From IMG/VR virus record IMGVR_UViG_3300036851_000283, positions 1 to 58,751 of that record: a DNA stretch of 58,751 nt; one strand, 5' to 3'. Source of the DNA: a virus. Every line of letters begins with the position of its first letter. Positions within the stretch are counted from its first letter, which is position 1. The notes below the pieces were generated by a model, which searched no databases, was not told the DNA's origin, and was given only the letters and a program-made list of their open reading frames with translations. This document shows, piece after piece, positions 9,308-18,333 of this stretch. A program made the position numbers and the translations under genes.

Positions 9308-10474
9308 ATGTCCGCCTATATCACCTTGGGAAAAGCGGGCGATGTCGTTAGTCTCTGCCCAATCCTCCACGCCGACTACTGCGAAACCGGGAAGAAGTCC
9401 AAGCTGATTGTCGCTCAGGAATACGCGCAAATCCCGCAGGCATTGGATTACGTCGAAACCGTCATCTATCCCGGAAGCTGGCGGGATTTGGACGGCGCCA
9501 TCAAATTCGCCAAGCAAAATTTCGGAGTGTTTTACACGCCGCAAATGCACGGCGAGAACTTTCAGCCCAAGCGTCAGCATCCGTCGTTTCAACTGGATCA
9601 ATGGGCCAGGTGTGGGAGGCTCGACCAGTGGGGGAAGCTGCCTTTGGTTTTGCCGAGGACGAGCTATGTTGTTTCGGAAAATTTAATTCCATCAGCAGAT
9701 TTGAGCTACATCGTGTTCGCCGATAAAAGCGAAAGCTCACCTTTTGAACACGCTGACGATCTTGCCGAAGCTCTGGCGGTTCAATTTCCGTCGCATCGCA
9801 TCGTGAGGCTTTCAAATGTGCAAGTCCCCTACCTGCTGGACTTGCTGGCTATTTTTGATGCGGCGGATTTGATCGTCTCGGTTGACACCGTTCACTTGCA
9901 TCTGGCACAGGCGACGACTACGCCGCTGATTGCGCTGGTGGCGGATAAGCCTTCGCGGTGGCAAGGTGCCGCGTTCCACCCCAAGATGTCGCTGCACGTC
10001 CGCTACGGCGATTACCCACTCCGCAAGTCAGAGTTGTTGCATGTGGCAAATCGCTGTGTGAATAAACTGCGAACAGTCCAAATCAAGACCGTCGAAACAG
10101 GCAGGAAAAACGGCTACAATCTCTCTGTTCTCAAGGTTGGGGATAAGTTGTGGCAAACCTACCGCTGGCATCCCGCCGAATCGTGGCGAACCGAGTTGGT
10201 TCTTATTCGCGACGGCGTGGAGTATCCGATTACGCCGCCCGCGAAGTACGCGAAGCATTCATGGGAGGACGGAAGATTATTTTGGTACCGGGGCATTCCC
10301 CATATTTCGATGACCATCGCCAAGAGCCATGTTATCGGCCAGAAGTTCGACCCCTGCATTTGTGGCTACGGCAAGATCGGTCCTGAGGGCCACATTACCG
10401 ACTGGGTAGAGCCGGAACACAAAGACAATGTGTGGACAAAGCAGACGAAGAACATCGTATTTTTTGAAGCATGA
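9308..10474 (+). CDS. GT9-like glycosyltransferase with partial beta-propeller domain
   Basis: 388 residues. Residues 1-250 resemble GT-B heptosyltransferases of family GT9: a Gly-rich start 'ITLGKAGDVVSLCPIL' and the donor-site strand 'DLIVSVDTVHLHLAQA' followed by 'PLIALVAD'. The first 12 bases after the start match the family N-terminus, which supports this ATG. From about residue 280 a second domain begins with propeller-like strands ('WEDGRLFWYRG', 'KNIVFF'), and it breaks off abruptly. The gene at 10545 resumes the same kind of fold, so the propeller seems split over two reading frames. Probably modifies a surface glycan. Confidence 0.68.
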   Translation: MSAYITLGKAGDVVSLCPILHADYCETGKKSKLIVAQEYAQIPQALDYVETVIYPGSWRDLDGAIKFAKQNFGVFYTPQMHGENFQPKRQHPSFQLDQWARCGRLDQWGKLPLVLPRTSYVVSENLIPSADLSYIVFADKSESSPFEHADDLAEALAVQFPSHRIVRLSNVQVPYLLDLLAIFDAADLIVSVDTVHLHLAQATTTPLIALVADKPSRWQGAAFHPKMSLHVRYGDYPLRKSELLHVANRCVNKLRTVQIKTVETGRKNGYNLSVLKVGDKLWQTYRWHPAESWRTELVLIRDGVEYPITPPAKYAKHSWEDGRLFWYRGIPHISMTIAKSHVIGQKFDPCICGYGKIGPEGHITDWVEPEHKDNVWTKQTKNIVFFEA

Positions 10475-10548
10475 AAAGAATAAGGCTTAACACTGGAAGA
10501 TACGCAGCTTCGCGCAAACTCCACGGAAAATTTTCAAGGACCGCGTGA
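10471..10548 (+). CDS. Possible 25-residue peptide between the two propeller halves
   Basis: ATG at 10471 overlaps the preceding stop, and the TGA overlaps the GTG start at 10545. The peptide is strongly basic (MKRIRLNTGRYAASRKLHGK...). It fills the stretch that separates the two halves of a propeller-like domain, so it may be part of an insertion rather than a functional gene. Support is only the double start/stop overlap. Confidence 0.35.
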   Translation: MKRIRLNTGRYAASRKLHGKFSRTA

Positions 10549-10997
10549 GCAAGCTCTATTGCATTTGGGAAATCTCGCCCGTTCACATTGTTTACGAAAT
10601 CAATGTTGGTAAGATCGTAAACGAGTTTAAGACGACGTGCCCTCCGTGTTCATTTGGTCAGCCAAGAGGCGGCACCCCACCACTCCCCTTTGGTGAAGGA
10701 AAGTCCATTCGATTCTTTCATGCGAACCGCAGGAATCCAAAGTCTGACGTGTGGTGGAATTACGCAATCGGATGTCTCGTCATGCAATCGCGCGCCCCAT
10801 TCCAAATCCTCCAAATCTCGAAACAGCCGATCCTCAGTGGCGACGAGCTTTATTATCCGGGGCATAAGTTCTGGAAGCCAAAAGTCCGAATTGTTTATGG
10901 CGCGGTGGAGGAAGGCGACGGATGGCTGCTGAGTTTAGGCGCCAACGATTCGGCATGTGAAATGGCTGGCGTTAAGAAGGAGGATTTATTTCTATGA
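10545..10997 (+). CDS. Beta-propeller half, related to the GH130-like fold
   Basis: 150 residues from a GTG start that overlaps a TGA. The start 'KLYCIWEISP' and the later 'GAVEEGDGWLLSLGANDSAC' resemble consecutive blades of five-bladed propellers of the GH130 and related glycosidase/phosphorylase type. The preceding blades appear at the end of the 9308-10474 product, so the two may assemble or once formed one chain. No catalytic residues can be assigned. Confidence 0.6.
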   Translation: MSKLYCIWEISPVHIVYEINVGKIVNEFKTTCPPCSFGQPRGGTPPLPFGEGKSIRFFHANRRNPKSDVWWNYAIGCLVMQSRAPFQILQISKQPILSGDELYYPGHKFWKPKVRIVYGAVEEGDGWLLSLGANDSACEMAGVKKEDLFL

Positions 10998-11236
10998 AAA
11001 AAGCATCGGAATGGGCAAAAGACATGGGCAGTTTCCGTGGAGAAAATTGCGAAAATGTTTCAATGAAAGATCGCGTTGAGCAAATCCAACTCGACGCAAT
11101 GAAAGACGGTATGCGGATGGCATCAGAACTGGCGTATAAATACAATTGTGAAGTTTTTCCAGAACGTTTATCTGAAAATGGCGTAAAACGAGAAATCCTC
11201 TCTGTCGCCGAACAACTCACCGAGAAAGATTTATGA
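10994..11236 (+). CDS. Hypothetical protein
   Basis: 80 residues, helical and acidic, without a recognised family. The start overlaps the previous stop by 4 bases and its stop overlaps the next start, so it belongs to the island operon. Confidence 0.7.
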   Translation: MKKASEWAKDMGSFRGENCENVSMKDRVEQIQLDAMKDGMRMASELAYKYNCEVFPERLSENGVKREILSVAEQLTEKDL

Positions 11237-11445
11237 ACGAAAAACATTTTCGCATCGAAAAACTCACCAACTTCACGCGCATCCGGCATAAAATTTATCC
11301 GTCACTGATGTTTCCGCCCAACGCCAGGATTCGCGCTGGTGATCTGGAATTGAAAGTGATTTCCACCAACGACAAAAAGGACACGATTACGTTTCAGCTT
11401 GTCGGCGTGTTCCTGCAACCCAAAGATGAGCCGGAGAAGAATTGA
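11233..11445 (+). CDS. Hypothetical protein
   Basis: 70 residues with alternating hydrophobic strands in the second half, possibly a small beta fold. Overlaps the preceding stop; the next gene starts one base after its TGA. Function unknown. Confidence 0.68.
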   Translation: MNEKHFRIEKLTNFTRIRHKIYPSLMFPPNARIRAGDLELKVISTNDKKDTITFQLVGVFLQPKDEPEKN

Positions 11446-11446
11446 A

Positions 11447-12235
11447 ATGAAACCACTAACCACCTACCCCTACTCACCCGAACTCCTGACCTCGAAGGAT
11501 TTTTTCTGGAACTGCAAAAAATCGGACGAGATTGCGGCTTATTACGAGAAGTTGAAGCAACGGCAATTGGTCAATCCGACGGATGGGGATGAGAAACCAT
11601 TGCTGGCGATTTGCCAGAATGAAAAAAAGCTTTGCAGCTTCATACTGTCAACCGTTCCAACCATGCACGGATGGAGCAAGGAAACCAAATGTTGCGCCAT
11701 GGCTGCCTTGATTGTCGCGATGAAGCCGAGACTTATCGTGGAGATCGGTGTGTTTGCAGGTCGCAGCCTCCTGCCGATGGCAATGGCAATGAAACATACA
11801 AACAACCCAGGCAAGGTGATTGGAATTGATCCGTACTCCAGAGAGGAGAGCGTAAAAGGAGAGTACGGACTAAATTCGGAATGGTGGGGAAATCTCGACC
11901 ATAATCCGATGCACGACTTGTTTTTAGAATTCGTGAAACGATTCGGATTGGAGGCTCAAGTTCAACTTGTCAAAAAGCCAAGCGATGCGGTTCAGCCAAT
12001 GGAATACGATATGATACATGTGGATGGGAACCACAGTGAGCAAGCTCTAAGAGACGCGGAAAGGTTCGGGCCTAAATGCTCCTTGGGTGGAATCGCGGTA
12101 CTTGACGATTTGATGTGGATTGGCGGTGGGCCGTTACGTGCCATAGACGCGCTTGAGGACATGGGATTTGTCGAAGCGTTTAGAATCACCGGAGATGGAG
12201 AATGTTGGAACGTCATGCAAAGAGTCAGAGTATGA
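11447..12235 (+). CDS. Class I SAM-dependent methyltransferase (Methyltransf_24 type)
   Basis: 262 residues. The SAM-binding motif I is 'LIVEIGVFAGRSLLPMA' near residue 100, the acidic second strand is 'KVIGIDPYSR', and 'YDMIHVDGNHSEQA' near residue 190 is the metal/active-site strand typical of this small-molecule or sugar methyltransferase group. 'GGIAVLDDLMW' completes the core. ATG at 11447 is chosen over an upstream in-frame start because it follows the previous stop directly. With the adjacent glycosyltransferases this suggests methylation of a glycan; the substrate is not known. Confidence 0.8.
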   Translation: MKPLTTYPYSPELLTSKDFFWNCKKSDEIAAYYEKLKQRQLVNPTDGDEKPLLAICQNEKKLCSFILSTVPTMHGWSKETKCCAMAALIVAMKPRLIVEIGVFAGRSLLPMAMAMKHTNNPGKVIGIDPYSREESVKGEYGLNSEWWGNLDHNPMHDLFLEFVKRFGLEAQVQLVKKPSDAVQPMEYDMIHVDGNHSEQALRDAERFGPKCSLGGIAVLDDLMWIGGGPLRAIDALEDMGFVEAFRITGDGECWNVMQRVRV

Positions 12236-12930
12236 GGGTTAGGGATTTAACAGGACAGAAATTCGGAAGGCTTCTTGTCGTTTCTTTCTGTGGCTACACC
12301 GATCAAGGGAAAGCGAAATGGCAATGCCACTGCGATTGTGGCAACAATCCAGTTGTCATTGGCGCCAGCATGAAAAACGGAAGGCAGGTTTCTTGCGGTT
12401 TCCACAAGAACGAAATATGCGCCAAGCGCATGAAAGAGTACGCCACAAAACACGGACTCGCCTATACTGCGATTTACAGAGCTTGGAAGGGCCTGCTGAG
12501 TCGGTGTTACAACCCAAACTCAAATTGCTATCCCGATTACGGCGGCAGAGGAATAACCGCCTGCGCCGGGATTAGAACGAGCGTCGTAACACTCCTGAAT
12601 GCCGTGGGCCACCGTCCAGAAAGTCATCTGTCTTTAGATCGGAAGAATAACAGCCTTGGCTATTGGTGTGGCGAATGCGTTGAATGCGTCAAAAACAACA
12701 GACCCATGAATCTCCGGTGGGGCGACGACTTCGTTCAGTGTAGGAATCAGAGAACGAACCGCATCATTAAATACAACGGAGAATCTAAATGCGTTGCACA
12801 GTGGGCCGAAGATACTGGGATAACTCAGAACGCTATCAAGATGCGTCTTGACCGGCTTGGATGGTCCGTTAAGAGGACTCTCACAACTCCCCTCCGAATC
12901 ACCAAGGCAAACAACTCAAGTAACTATTGA
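12232..12930 (+). CDS. HNH-like phage protein with zinc-site N-terminus
   Basis: 232 residues from the ATG overlapping the methyltransferase stop. It follows a layout familiar in phage HNH/homing-type proteins: 'DLTGQKFGRLLV', a zinc-like CHCDCG, 'SRCYNP' and 'YGGRGI', a core around 'LDRKNN', then 'NLRW' and a C-terminal DNA-contact region 'AQWAEDTGIT'. The usual tryptophan and 'NCRW' residues are altered and an extra cysteine-rich stretch lies in the core, so nuclease activity is uncertain. Such genes often move independently between phages. Confidence 0.68.
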   Translation: MRVRDLTGQKFGRLLVVSFCGYTDQGKAKWQCHCDCGNNPVVIGASMKNGRQVSCGFHKNEICAKRMKEYATKHGLAYTAIYRAWKGLLSRCYNPNSNCYPDYGGRGITACAGIRTSVVTLLNAVGHRPESHLSLDRKNNSLGYWCGECVECVKNNRPMNLRWGDDFVQCRNQRTNRIIKYNGESKCVAQWAEDTGITQNAIKMRLDRLGWSVKRTLTTPLRITKANNSSNY

Positions 12931-12954
12931 CATCTATGTGTCAATGTGTAGAGT
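12927..12954 (+). promoter_or_regulatory. Promoter with dyad: TTGACA-N16-TAGAGT
   Basis: Perfect dyad TTGACA-N6-TGTCAA at 12927-12944, then TAGAGT at 12949-12954, 16 bases from the -35. The ATG of the repeat-protein gene is at 12961, six bases after the -10, which again predicts a leaderless transcript. The element overlaps the end of the preceding gene. Confidence 0.72.
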
Positions 12955-12960
12955 CATCGC

Positions 12961-14480
<1,520 letters not shown>

Positions 14481-14484
<4 letters not shown>

Positions 14485-14813
14485 AAACACAAATCAAAAT
14501 TGCAAAAACCAACTTCCAACAAGGGGATGTTTTAGCGGTCAAGCTGGACGCGATGCCTTGCGGCGAAAAGAAGTCCGTCGCAAAAAAACACTGCGTCGTC
14601 GCCCACGGTGAAAGCGGACACTCGCACATCATTGACTGCGATGATGCTGAGCTAATCCAGATTGGCGAGCGCATGTTGCTCAAACTGGGGTCGCACGCAA
14701 ATCTCATGCACGAGGAGCATAAGCCAATCACGCTCTCGCCAGGCATTTGGGAGATTGGCCGCGTTCAGGAATACGATTACTTCGCGAAAATGGCGCGGGA
14801 TGTGAGGGATTGA
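14481..14813 (+). CDS. Partner of the repeat protein, GDVL/HEEH type
   Basis: 110 residues, small beta-rich protein. Conserved-looking points are 'QGDVLAVKLDAMP', 'GESGHSHI', 'LMHEEHKPI' and 'RVQEYDYF'. From memory, proteins with this pattern are found beside DUF6745 genes in bacteria and phages, so it is probably the functional partner of the gene at 12961, with which it overlaps by 4 bases. The His and Glu residues could form a metal site. Function unknown. Confidence 0.7.
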
Positions 14814-14837
14814 CATCGAAGAGTCAATGTGTAGAAC
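14810..14837 (+). promoter_or_regulatory. Promoter with dyad: TTGACA-N16-TAGAAC
   Basis: Dyad TTGACA-N6-AGTCAA at 14810-14827 (one mismatch in the right arm) and TAGAAC at 14832-14837 at 16-base spacing. It overlaps the previous stop and lies 11 bases before the ATG at 14849. Confidence 0.65.
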
Positions 14838-14848
14838 GATCTCTTGAT

Positions 14849-15112
14849 ATGAACAAACCAACTAATTTTTCCGCAATGGTTGCGGCTTTCGACGAGGAAA
14901 TCCCAAACGGGAAACGAGGTTACAACAGTCTGTCTAAACGCGAATGGCTGGCTGGCATCATCATGGCATCCATGCAGGCGAACCCAGATACCTGCCGTTA
15001 TGCCAATGAGCTTTTGAAGCAAGGTATGACTCGGGATAAGATTGCCGCCAGCAACGCGCATTGCGCCGCTTTGTTCGCCGACGCGCTGCTGGCGGAACTG
15101 GAGAAAGAATGA
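14849..15112 (+). CDS. Hypothetical phage protein
   Basis: 87 residues from the ATG downstream of the dyad promoter; an earlier in-frame start would run back through the promoter and is rejected. The centre 'SKREWLAGIIMASMQANP' resembles a family of small phage proteins with a 'KREwfAg' motif. Ends in an acidic helix and overlaps the next gene. Confidence 0.72.
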   Translation: MNKPTNFSAMVAAFDEEIPNGKRGYNSLSKREWLAGIIMASMQANPDTCRYANELLKQGMTRDKIAASNAHCAALFADALLAELEKE

Positions 15113-15492
15113 ATATGGTCATCCACGAAACAATATTTCTTGAGGAAATCAGATGCGGAACATGCGGTATAATGCACGCTGTTCCGCAAGACTGGATTAA
15201 GAACAAGCGATCTGAAAAAGGCGATATTCATTGTCCTAATGGATGTGTTAGAACGTGGACGGAATCCGACGCTGACAGGCTGCGAAAGCAGCTAGAGAAT
15301 CGCGAGCGAGAGCTTCGAGAATCAAAATGTGAAGTCCTTCGCAAGCAACAAGCGTTGGACTCTGAGAGGCTGGCTCGGGAGAAGATAGAGAATAAGCTGC
15401 GGCGGTCAAATAAGGGTGTTTGCACGTGCTGTAATAGAAGTTTTGAGAACTTGCAGCGGCACATGAAAACGAAACACCCGGAAGTGAAATAG
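15109..15492 (+). CDS. Zinc ribbon - coiled coil - C2H2 finger protein
   Basis: 127 residues. N-terminal zinc ribbon (CGTCG near residue 17, C..GC near residue 40), a charged coiled coil of about 60 residues, and a C-terminal finger 'CTCCNRSF.NLQRHMKTKH' with C-x2-C and H-x4-H ligands. This fused layout occurs in other phages; a DNA- or RNA-binding accessory role is likely but unproven. Start chosen at the ATG overlapping the previous stop. Confidence 0.74.
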   Translation: MNMVIHETIFLEEIRCGTCGIMHAVPQDWIKNKRSEKGDIHCPNGCVRTWTESDADRLRKQLENRERELRESKCEVLRKQQALDSERLAREKIENKLRRSNKGVCTCCNRSFENLQRHMKTKHPEVK

Positions 15493-15495
15493 TTT

Positions 15496-16617
15496 TTGAA
15501 AACCTTCCCACTCACCGTCGCGATGACGCCCTCCTTCCGCTTCGGGGGCGACTCCGACTGGCTTCTCCGCGCCCAACTACGCTGCCTGTCGGAACAGGAG
15601 TTCAAGGATTTCGATGTCTTGCTCGTGGACTGTCATTTTCAGAAGCGCAGGGGTTACATGGCGGAGTTGGCTGAAAAGTATAAGCTGGCGATAACCCATG
15701 TGCCCTATCTGCCCAATCTGAACGTCGCCAAAAAACTAGACTGCGCTGTTTTTAACGCGCCGTACCTGTTTTCCGAATCCCCCAAGATCGTGCGTTATTC
15801 CTGCTGGCGTTTCGTGCGTCCGCAATTCACCAGGATTTGCGTCGAGTCTCCAACCGCAGTTGACTTCTATTTCCACAACGTCAGTCCGCCAACCAAGGCC
15901 GATGCCCATCACCTGACTGACCATAATATCAAGGTGTGGGACATGCAGAGCGATGTTGTGAACTGGAATGCCGTTCCGACGAAGGGTGGACAACCAGGAG
16001 CAAGCTGGGGGAGTCACGATGATCGGGATACTGGAGTGATTCCGTTTCCGCTAAATGCGTGTGGAAATTACATGGTGCCGCGAGAGACTTGGCTGAATCT
16101 CAATGGCTGTGACGAGGCGATATTTTCCTCCGAGCATTGGGAAGATCAAGACTTCTGCCAGAGAGCCAACAATGCGGGAGTTTTGTGTTCAAGGAATGCG
16201 GGGATCATGTACCGCTTGCATCATTTTTATGGAGGACATTCCGGGAGAGCCAATGAGCTTCCCGACTTCGGAGAGTTCAAAAAACTCTGTCCGAAGTGCG
16301 AGGCAGTCGAACATACTCCGAAACCTGACCGCAGGGAATTGAGGCGCCGCATCCGCGCTGGCGAACTCGACACGCCAAACGAAATGGTCTGGGTTTGCAA
16401 GGAGTGTAAATACTGCGGGCCAATCTTTTTTGAAGATGAGGGCGAGTATCACGCTTATTTGCGGCGGAAGAAAATCACGCGGTCGAATATCATTCCATCG
16501 CACAAACTGGGTCGGAATTTGCGGATACTTGCGGGCGACATGGACGGCAAAAGCCTGCAAGAGAAGGTGGAGATTTTTGAGGATTCGTACACAAACTCTC
16601 GCTACTATCAATTATGA
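15496..16617 (+). CDS. Glycosyltransferase family 2-like protein
   Basis: 373 residues from a TTG start, with a weak GGAAG 10 bases upstream. N-terminal GT-A strand 'FPLTVAMTPSFRFGG', a nucleotide-site segment 'FDVLLVDCHF', and the acceptor-site motif 'EHWEDQDFCQRANNAG' (the ED pair of family 2). A zinc-ribbon-like CPKC...CKEC pair follows in the last third. It probably adds a sugar to a virion or host-surface glycan. It overlaps the methyltransferase after it by 4 bases. Confidence 0.72.
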   Translation: MKTFPLTVAMTPSFRFGGDSDWLLRAQLRCLSEQEFKDFDVLLVDCHFQKRRGYMAELAEKYKLAITHVPYLPNLNVAKKLDCAVFNAPYLFSESPKIVRYSCWRFVRPQFTRICVESPTAVDFYFHNVSPPTKADAHHLTDHNIKVWDMQSDVVNWNAVPTKGGQPGASWGSHDDRDTGVIPFPLNACGNYMVPRETWLNLNGCDEAIFSSEHWEDQDFCQRANNAGVLCSRNAGIMYRLHHFYGGHSGRANELPDFGEFKKLCPKCEAVEHTPKPDRRELRRRIRAGELDTPNEMVWVCKECKYCGPIFFEDEGEYHAYLRRKKITRSNIIPSHKLGRNLRILAGDMDGKSLQEKVEIFEDSYTNSRYYQL

Positions 16618-17138
16618 CCCCCTCCGAACTTCTGAAAAAACATCTCAGTGATAAGTGTACGCACCATAATTATAGCGAAACTTACGACCGGCTCCTGTCC
16701 CCCCTCCGAGATTCCGCCACGGACATCTTGGAAATCGGGATTGAAAACGGCTGCTCACTCCGCGCATGGCGCGAGTATTTCCCGAACGCCCACATTTACG
16801 GACTGGAAAAAGAGGAGTCCAAACTTTTTCAATCCGAGCGCATCACGACCATTCGCTGCGACACGACCGAGCGGGATCGCATGATTGAACTGGCCGCAAC
16901 GCTCCCCTCCTTCGATTTCATCTGCGACGACGGCAGCCATGTTGTCACCGAACAAGTATGGGCCGTCGCCGTACTCTGGCCGCGTCTCAAGCCGGGTGGG
17001 ATTTACGTCGTCGAGGACATTTACCGACCGGAATATCTCAACCTGTTCAAATGCTTTCACAATGCTGAATTGCTGGACCTCCGAAAGCCAGGGGGCTGCG
17101 CGGATGATATGATGGCGGTGTTGAGGAAGGGGGTTTAG
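16614..17138 (+). CDS. Class I SAM-dependent methyltransferase
   Basis: 174 residues. 'ILEIGIENGCSLRAW' is SAM motif I, 'HIYGLEKEE' the acidic second strand, 'FDFICDDGSHV' the acidic active-site strand, and 'LKPGGIYVVEDI' the post-motif. The type is close to small-molecule and sugar O-methyltransferases such as those beside glycosyltransferases. Last + gene of the island; its end overlaps the convergent HNH gene by 4 bases. Confidence 0.78.
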   Translation: MTPSELLKKHLSDKCTHHNYSETYDRLLSPLRDSATDILEIGIENGCSLRAWREYFPNAHIYGLEKEESKLFQSERITTIRCDTTERDRMIELAATLPSFDFICDDGSHVVTEQVWAVAVLWPRLKPGGIYVVEDIYRPEYLNLFKCFHNAELLDLRKPGGCADDMMAVLRKGV

Positions 17139-17764
17139 CCCCGCCAATTAAGCGAACATCCCTTGCGATTATTTTCCTCCGCGTGCAAGGGCTGGCAGTT
17201 GGAGTAGTGGAATGCTTCCTTAACTTTCTCAGGATCGCTCAAATCAAAACTCGCCAGCGGAACCATGTGATCCACTTCCCAATAAGTGCCGTAATTATCC
17301 CAGTTCATCTCGGGGGTGAATTTTTCCTCCAACCACTCACGAAAGAATGCAGGAGTGCATCCAAGAATTTCGTAAGTCTTGTAGCGCATGGTGGGACTGT
17401 TGCGCTTGACCAATAGATATATTCGGGAGCGGAAGTTTTCGATTAGCTTGCGCTCGGGATTTTCAGCGCGACGAATTTTGCAGAGTTCGCGGCGGCGAGG
17501 CAGATATGCAATGCGTGCCTTGATGCGCTTGTCTTTATTCCTCAAGCTCCACAACGCAGACGACTTGGCTATTCGCGCTTTATTTTTGGCGTAATACTCT
17601 TTTGACCAATTAGGATTGGCGTCCCGCTGGGCCTTCTTTCTTGCGAGAACCCTATCCCGATGCTTGTAATATCCCTCAAGAGCCTTGATCCTGAAATACT
17701 CTCGCCTCTTTGCAGTATAAGCCCGGCTCCACTCCTTCTTGTGAGCCTTCTGCGCTGGTGTCAG
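17135..17764 (-). CDS. HNH endonuclease
   Basis: About 209 residues from the point where the frame becomes protein-like. The first 100 are lysine/arginine-rich and helical ('KKEWSRAYTAKRREY'), the rest the HNH core: 'YEILGCTP', 'WEVDHMVPL', 'HYSNCQPLHAEENNRKG'. The core Asp-His, Asn and Asn-Arg-Lys residues are intact. The start is unclear: a CTG overlaps the stop of the XRE gene, the open frame extends upstream to 17986 only as a shadow of that gene, and a -1 frameshift at the A-rich run near 17770 would fuse both. Likely a mobile or homing-type nuclease. Confidence 0.75.
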   Translation of the reverse strand: MTPAQKAHKKEWSRAYTAKRREYFRIKALEGYYKHRDRVLARKKAQRDANPNWSKEYYAKNKARIAKSSALWSLRNKDKRIKARIAYLPRRRELCKIRRAENPERKLIENFRSRIYLLVKRNSPTMRYKTYEILGCTPAFFREWLEEKFTPEMNWDNYGTYWEVDHMVPLASFDLSDPEKVKEAFHYSNCQPLHAEENNRKGCSLNWRG

Positions 17765-17946
17765 GATTTGCTTTTTCTTTGGTCGCGATCCATTCGCCTT
17801 AGAAGCTCCGCCTTGGTGAATGGCCTCGGGTGCTTCCGACCCATTTCCCAATTCCGGTAAGTCCAAATTGAAATGCCCAACTTGTCCGCAACCTCCTTCT
17901 GATACCTCCTGCCTCTCCATAGTTTTAGCTGTTCCGAAAGTTTCAC
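17761..17946 (-). CDS. XRE-family HTH regulator
   Basis: 61 residues from a GTG. 'YQKEVADKLGISIWTYRNWE' is a clear Cro/cI-type helix-turn-helix. The gene has its own promoter with a perfect 15-bp palindrome ending one base before the GTG, so it probably represses itself. With no ribosome site visible, the transcript would be almost leaderless. It ends in an A-rich codon run that leads into the HNH frame. It is the only cI/Cro-like regulator I recognise in the genome. Confidence 0.75.
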   Translation of the reverse strand: MKLSEQLKLWRGRRYQKEVADKLGISIWTYRNWEMGRKHPRPFTKAELLRRMDRDQRKSKS

Positions 17947-17986
17947 TTGTTCTAAGAACAATATCTAAGTCTTGATGGAAAATCAA
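17947..17986 (-). promoter_or_regulatory. Autoregulated promoter with 15-bp palindrome
   Basis: On the minus strand TTGATT (17986-17981) is followed after 17 bases by TATTGT (17963-17958), a good -35/-10 pair. Overlapping the -10 is TTGTTCTTAGAACAA at 17961-17947, a perfect 7-1-7 palindrome and the likely operator of the XRE protein encoded next to it. Confidence 0.75.
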
Positions 17987-18030
17987 TCCGGGTTACTACT
18001 TAGTCAGAAGTCGCAATCAAGAGGCCAGAA

Positions 18031-18333
18031 ATGGCTCGGCTTCCTCAGGCTGACTTAAACGCCCCGCAGCCGGGCCAACGCGAGTTGATTGGTGGCGCTT
18101 CACGCGCAAACGGCGACCTCGCCGGGACATTGCCAGTCCGAATTCCGAGAGGTAAAACAAAACCGAAAACTTTATCGCAGAATAATTACTTCTACGATTC
18201 AACATTAGAAAAACTATGGCTGATGCATGTAACTTCTTCCGTACCAACCTTGCAGCGCAGACTCCAATTTATGATGACGTATTTCTTGAGGACTACAAAC
18301 CTCTCGACGCCTCTTTCGCCGGTCGCCATCTGA
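18031..18333 (+). CDS. Possible small protein overlapping the capsid start
   Basis: 100 residues with a fair ribosome site (AGAGG, 6 bases before the ATG). The first 60 residues are protein-like, but the last 39 overlap the first 118 bases of the capsid gene in another frame, which is unlikely for a real gene. It could be a remnant or a gene damaged by insertion of the neighbouring XRE/HNH locus. Otherwise the stretch 17987-18215 shows no clear gene or terminator. Confidence 0.3.
   Translation: MARLPQADLNAPQPGQRELIGGASRANGDLAGTLPVRIPRGKTKPKTLSQNNYFYDSTLEKLWLMHVTSSVPTLQRRLQFMMTYFLRTTNLSTPLSPVAI

Noticed and set aside
17920-17986. HNH start at TTG 17986 or ATG 17920
   Set aside because: The TTG is the -35 box of the XRE promoter and the intervening residues only shadow the HTH gene.
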